Assembly: GCF_030252185.1 (NCBI RefSeq)
Contig: NZ_CP126970.1
Location: 1,674,001-1,738,000, forward strand
DNA: 64,000 nt
Direction: 5' to 3'
Source: Corynebacterium suedekumii
GTDB lineage: Bacteria > Actinomycetota > Actinomycetes > Mycobacteriales > Mycobacteriaceae
The translations under genes were made by a program, and so were the position numbers. Positions 63,226 through 64,000 of this stretch are shown here, one piece after another. Within the stretch, counting starts at the first letter, position 1. Each line of letters starts with the position of its first letter. A model generated the notes under the pieces. That model worked only from the letters and a program-made list of their open reading frames with translations, was not told the origin of the DNA and searched no databases.

Positions 63226-63350
63226 GTCGATCCTTTCCTTCATTCGGTGAAAAAGTCGAAGGGTCGATCATTGGAGCTGGCGGCAGGAATGCCCTTCCCG
63301 ACAACTATATATACATGTGTGGGGTCTGTGTGTTACTTCGGAAACATCAG

Positions 63351-64000
63351 TTACCTCCGATGTGGGGGAGCGTCGACCTGGGTGGGGTCCAACCCGCGAC
63401 GACGCAGCTCCTCGGCTGCACGATCCAACCCGCCATGTTCGAGGGCGGCGAGCGCCGTCCGGCCGCTCCACACCGGCCGGCCGAAACGTCGCACCGTGAC
63501 GGACAGGTTACCGGCGAGGTGCTCCAGGTCGCCGGGGACGTTGCGGTGCTCGCTGGGCAGCGGGACGGGGAGCACGAAGGCGTCGTCACGCGGGGCGGTG
63601 GCGGTGACCTCGACGTCCCAGCCGTAACCACGGCCGGTGAGATGCCAGTGCTCGTTGCTGGTGCGGGTCCGGACCGGGCTGACGGCCGGGTTGCCCAGGC
63701 GGAGGACGCGACCATCGGGAAGCCGGACCACGAGCGCGGTGACCTCGACCGTCATGGGGCCGGCGGTGACCAGGCCACCGGCGAAGGCGACGCACACGCC
63801 GGGCTCGCCGAACCCCTGCGCCTGACCCCACCACCAGGAGTCCGGGAACCCCTCCCTGCCCCAGTTCTTCTCGCCGTAGACCTGTGCGCCGTCGAACTCC
63901 CAGGTCTCGTCACCGAGTGTGGCGGTACCGGACGCGCGCCCGCCGAGCAGCCACGGATGCCAGTACTGGTTGAGGCCCGGGATGGTCTGGAAGATGCTCG
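63351..64000 (-). CDS. Tocopherol cyclase-like protein, C-terminal part (5' end outside window)
   Basis: About 216 residues are visible; the frame runs off the window end, so the gene continues beyond base 64000. The part FDGAQVYGEKNWGREGFPDSWWWGQAQGF is the hallmark of the tocopherol cyclase/DUF2804-like calycin-type family (E-K-N-W-G-x-x-F-P-x-x-W-W-W-x-Q). Bacterial members have unknown substrates. The C-terminus with LAALEHGGLDRAAEELRRRGL is poorly conserved. Confidence 0.85.
   Translation of the reverse strand, partial: SIFQTIPGLNQYWHPWLLGGRASGTATLGDETWEFDGAQVYGEKNWGREGFPDSWWWGQAQGFGEPGVCVAFAGGLVTAGPMTVEVTALVVRLPDGRVLRLGNPAVSPVRTRTSNEHWHLTGRGYGWDVEVTATAPRDDAFVLPVPLPSEHRNVPGDLEHLAGNLSVTVRRFGRPVWSGRTALAALEHGGLDRAAEELRRRGLDPTQVDAPPHRR

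Overview
The window is chromosomal DNA from a high-GC actinobacterium, almost certainly a Corynebacterium. Supporting markers are the mycothiol-conjugate amidase Mca, the metPS methionine importer, DUF4307, DUF501, DUF4245, DUF5997 and DUF6542 proteins, a short Z-prenyl synthase, and the gene orders mazG-lytic transglycosylase-eno-ftsB-DUF501-ppx-tRNA and greA-DUF4307-mca-DAHP synthase-uppS. As I recall them, both orders also occur in mycobacteria and corynebacteria. Many genes have a TANNNT box 6-8 bases before the start codon and no Shine-Dalgarno, so leaderless transcription looks common. I cannot name the species.

Region 1 (1-8 kb) holds an HNH nuclease tail, an amino acid antiporter, MazG, a cell-wall transglycosylase, enolase, the division protein FtsB, DUF501, an exopolyphosphatase, and a tRNA-Leu(UAA) with an unexpectedly short variable loop. 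Region 2 (8-16.8 kb) has a deaminase, an oxidoreductase, two CNNM/CorC-type membrane proteins, a BAX-inhibitor-like protein, two sister lipoproteins, greA with a terminator-like hairpin in its leader, DUF4307 and Mca.

Region 3 (16.8-31.6 kb) starts with DAHP synthase behind a leaderless Phe/Tyr-rich leader peptide and an attenuator. It continues with a frame-broken Z-prenyl synthase gene, flavodoxin, coaA, glyA, fused pabAB and a pabC-like gene, an alpha-amylase-family enzyme with a TetR regulator, an aromatic-acid transporter, a LysR-like effector-domain protein, and PhoH2. Shikimate and folate precursor supply (DAHP, aminodeoxychorismate, serine hydroxymethyltransferase) are thus clustered.

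Region 4 (31.6-51.7 kb) carries a drug exporter with its TetR repressor and a perfect palindromic operator, fumarase, GlpX, two secreted VWA proteins (one frame-broken in a homopolymer), exonuclease VII, IspH, RmuC, an AI-2E family protein, metPS and YchF.

Region 5 (51.8-60.3 kb) is accessory and visibly less GC-skewed. It has an unknown membrane-anchored protein, a CofE-like ligase next to a MurJ-like flippase, YtoQ, a HigBA and a YefM-YoeB toxin-antitoxin pair, each with its own operator, and a 2'-5' RNA ligase gene split by an IS1634/IS1549-type element. That element is flanked by roughly 168-bp direct repeats. A TetR remnant follows.

Region 6 (60.3-64 kb) has a SulP transporter, a gene with an in-frame amber codon, the ribosome-rescue hydrolase ArfB, a ribbon-helix-helix protein and the C-terminal part of a tocopherol-cyclase-like protein.
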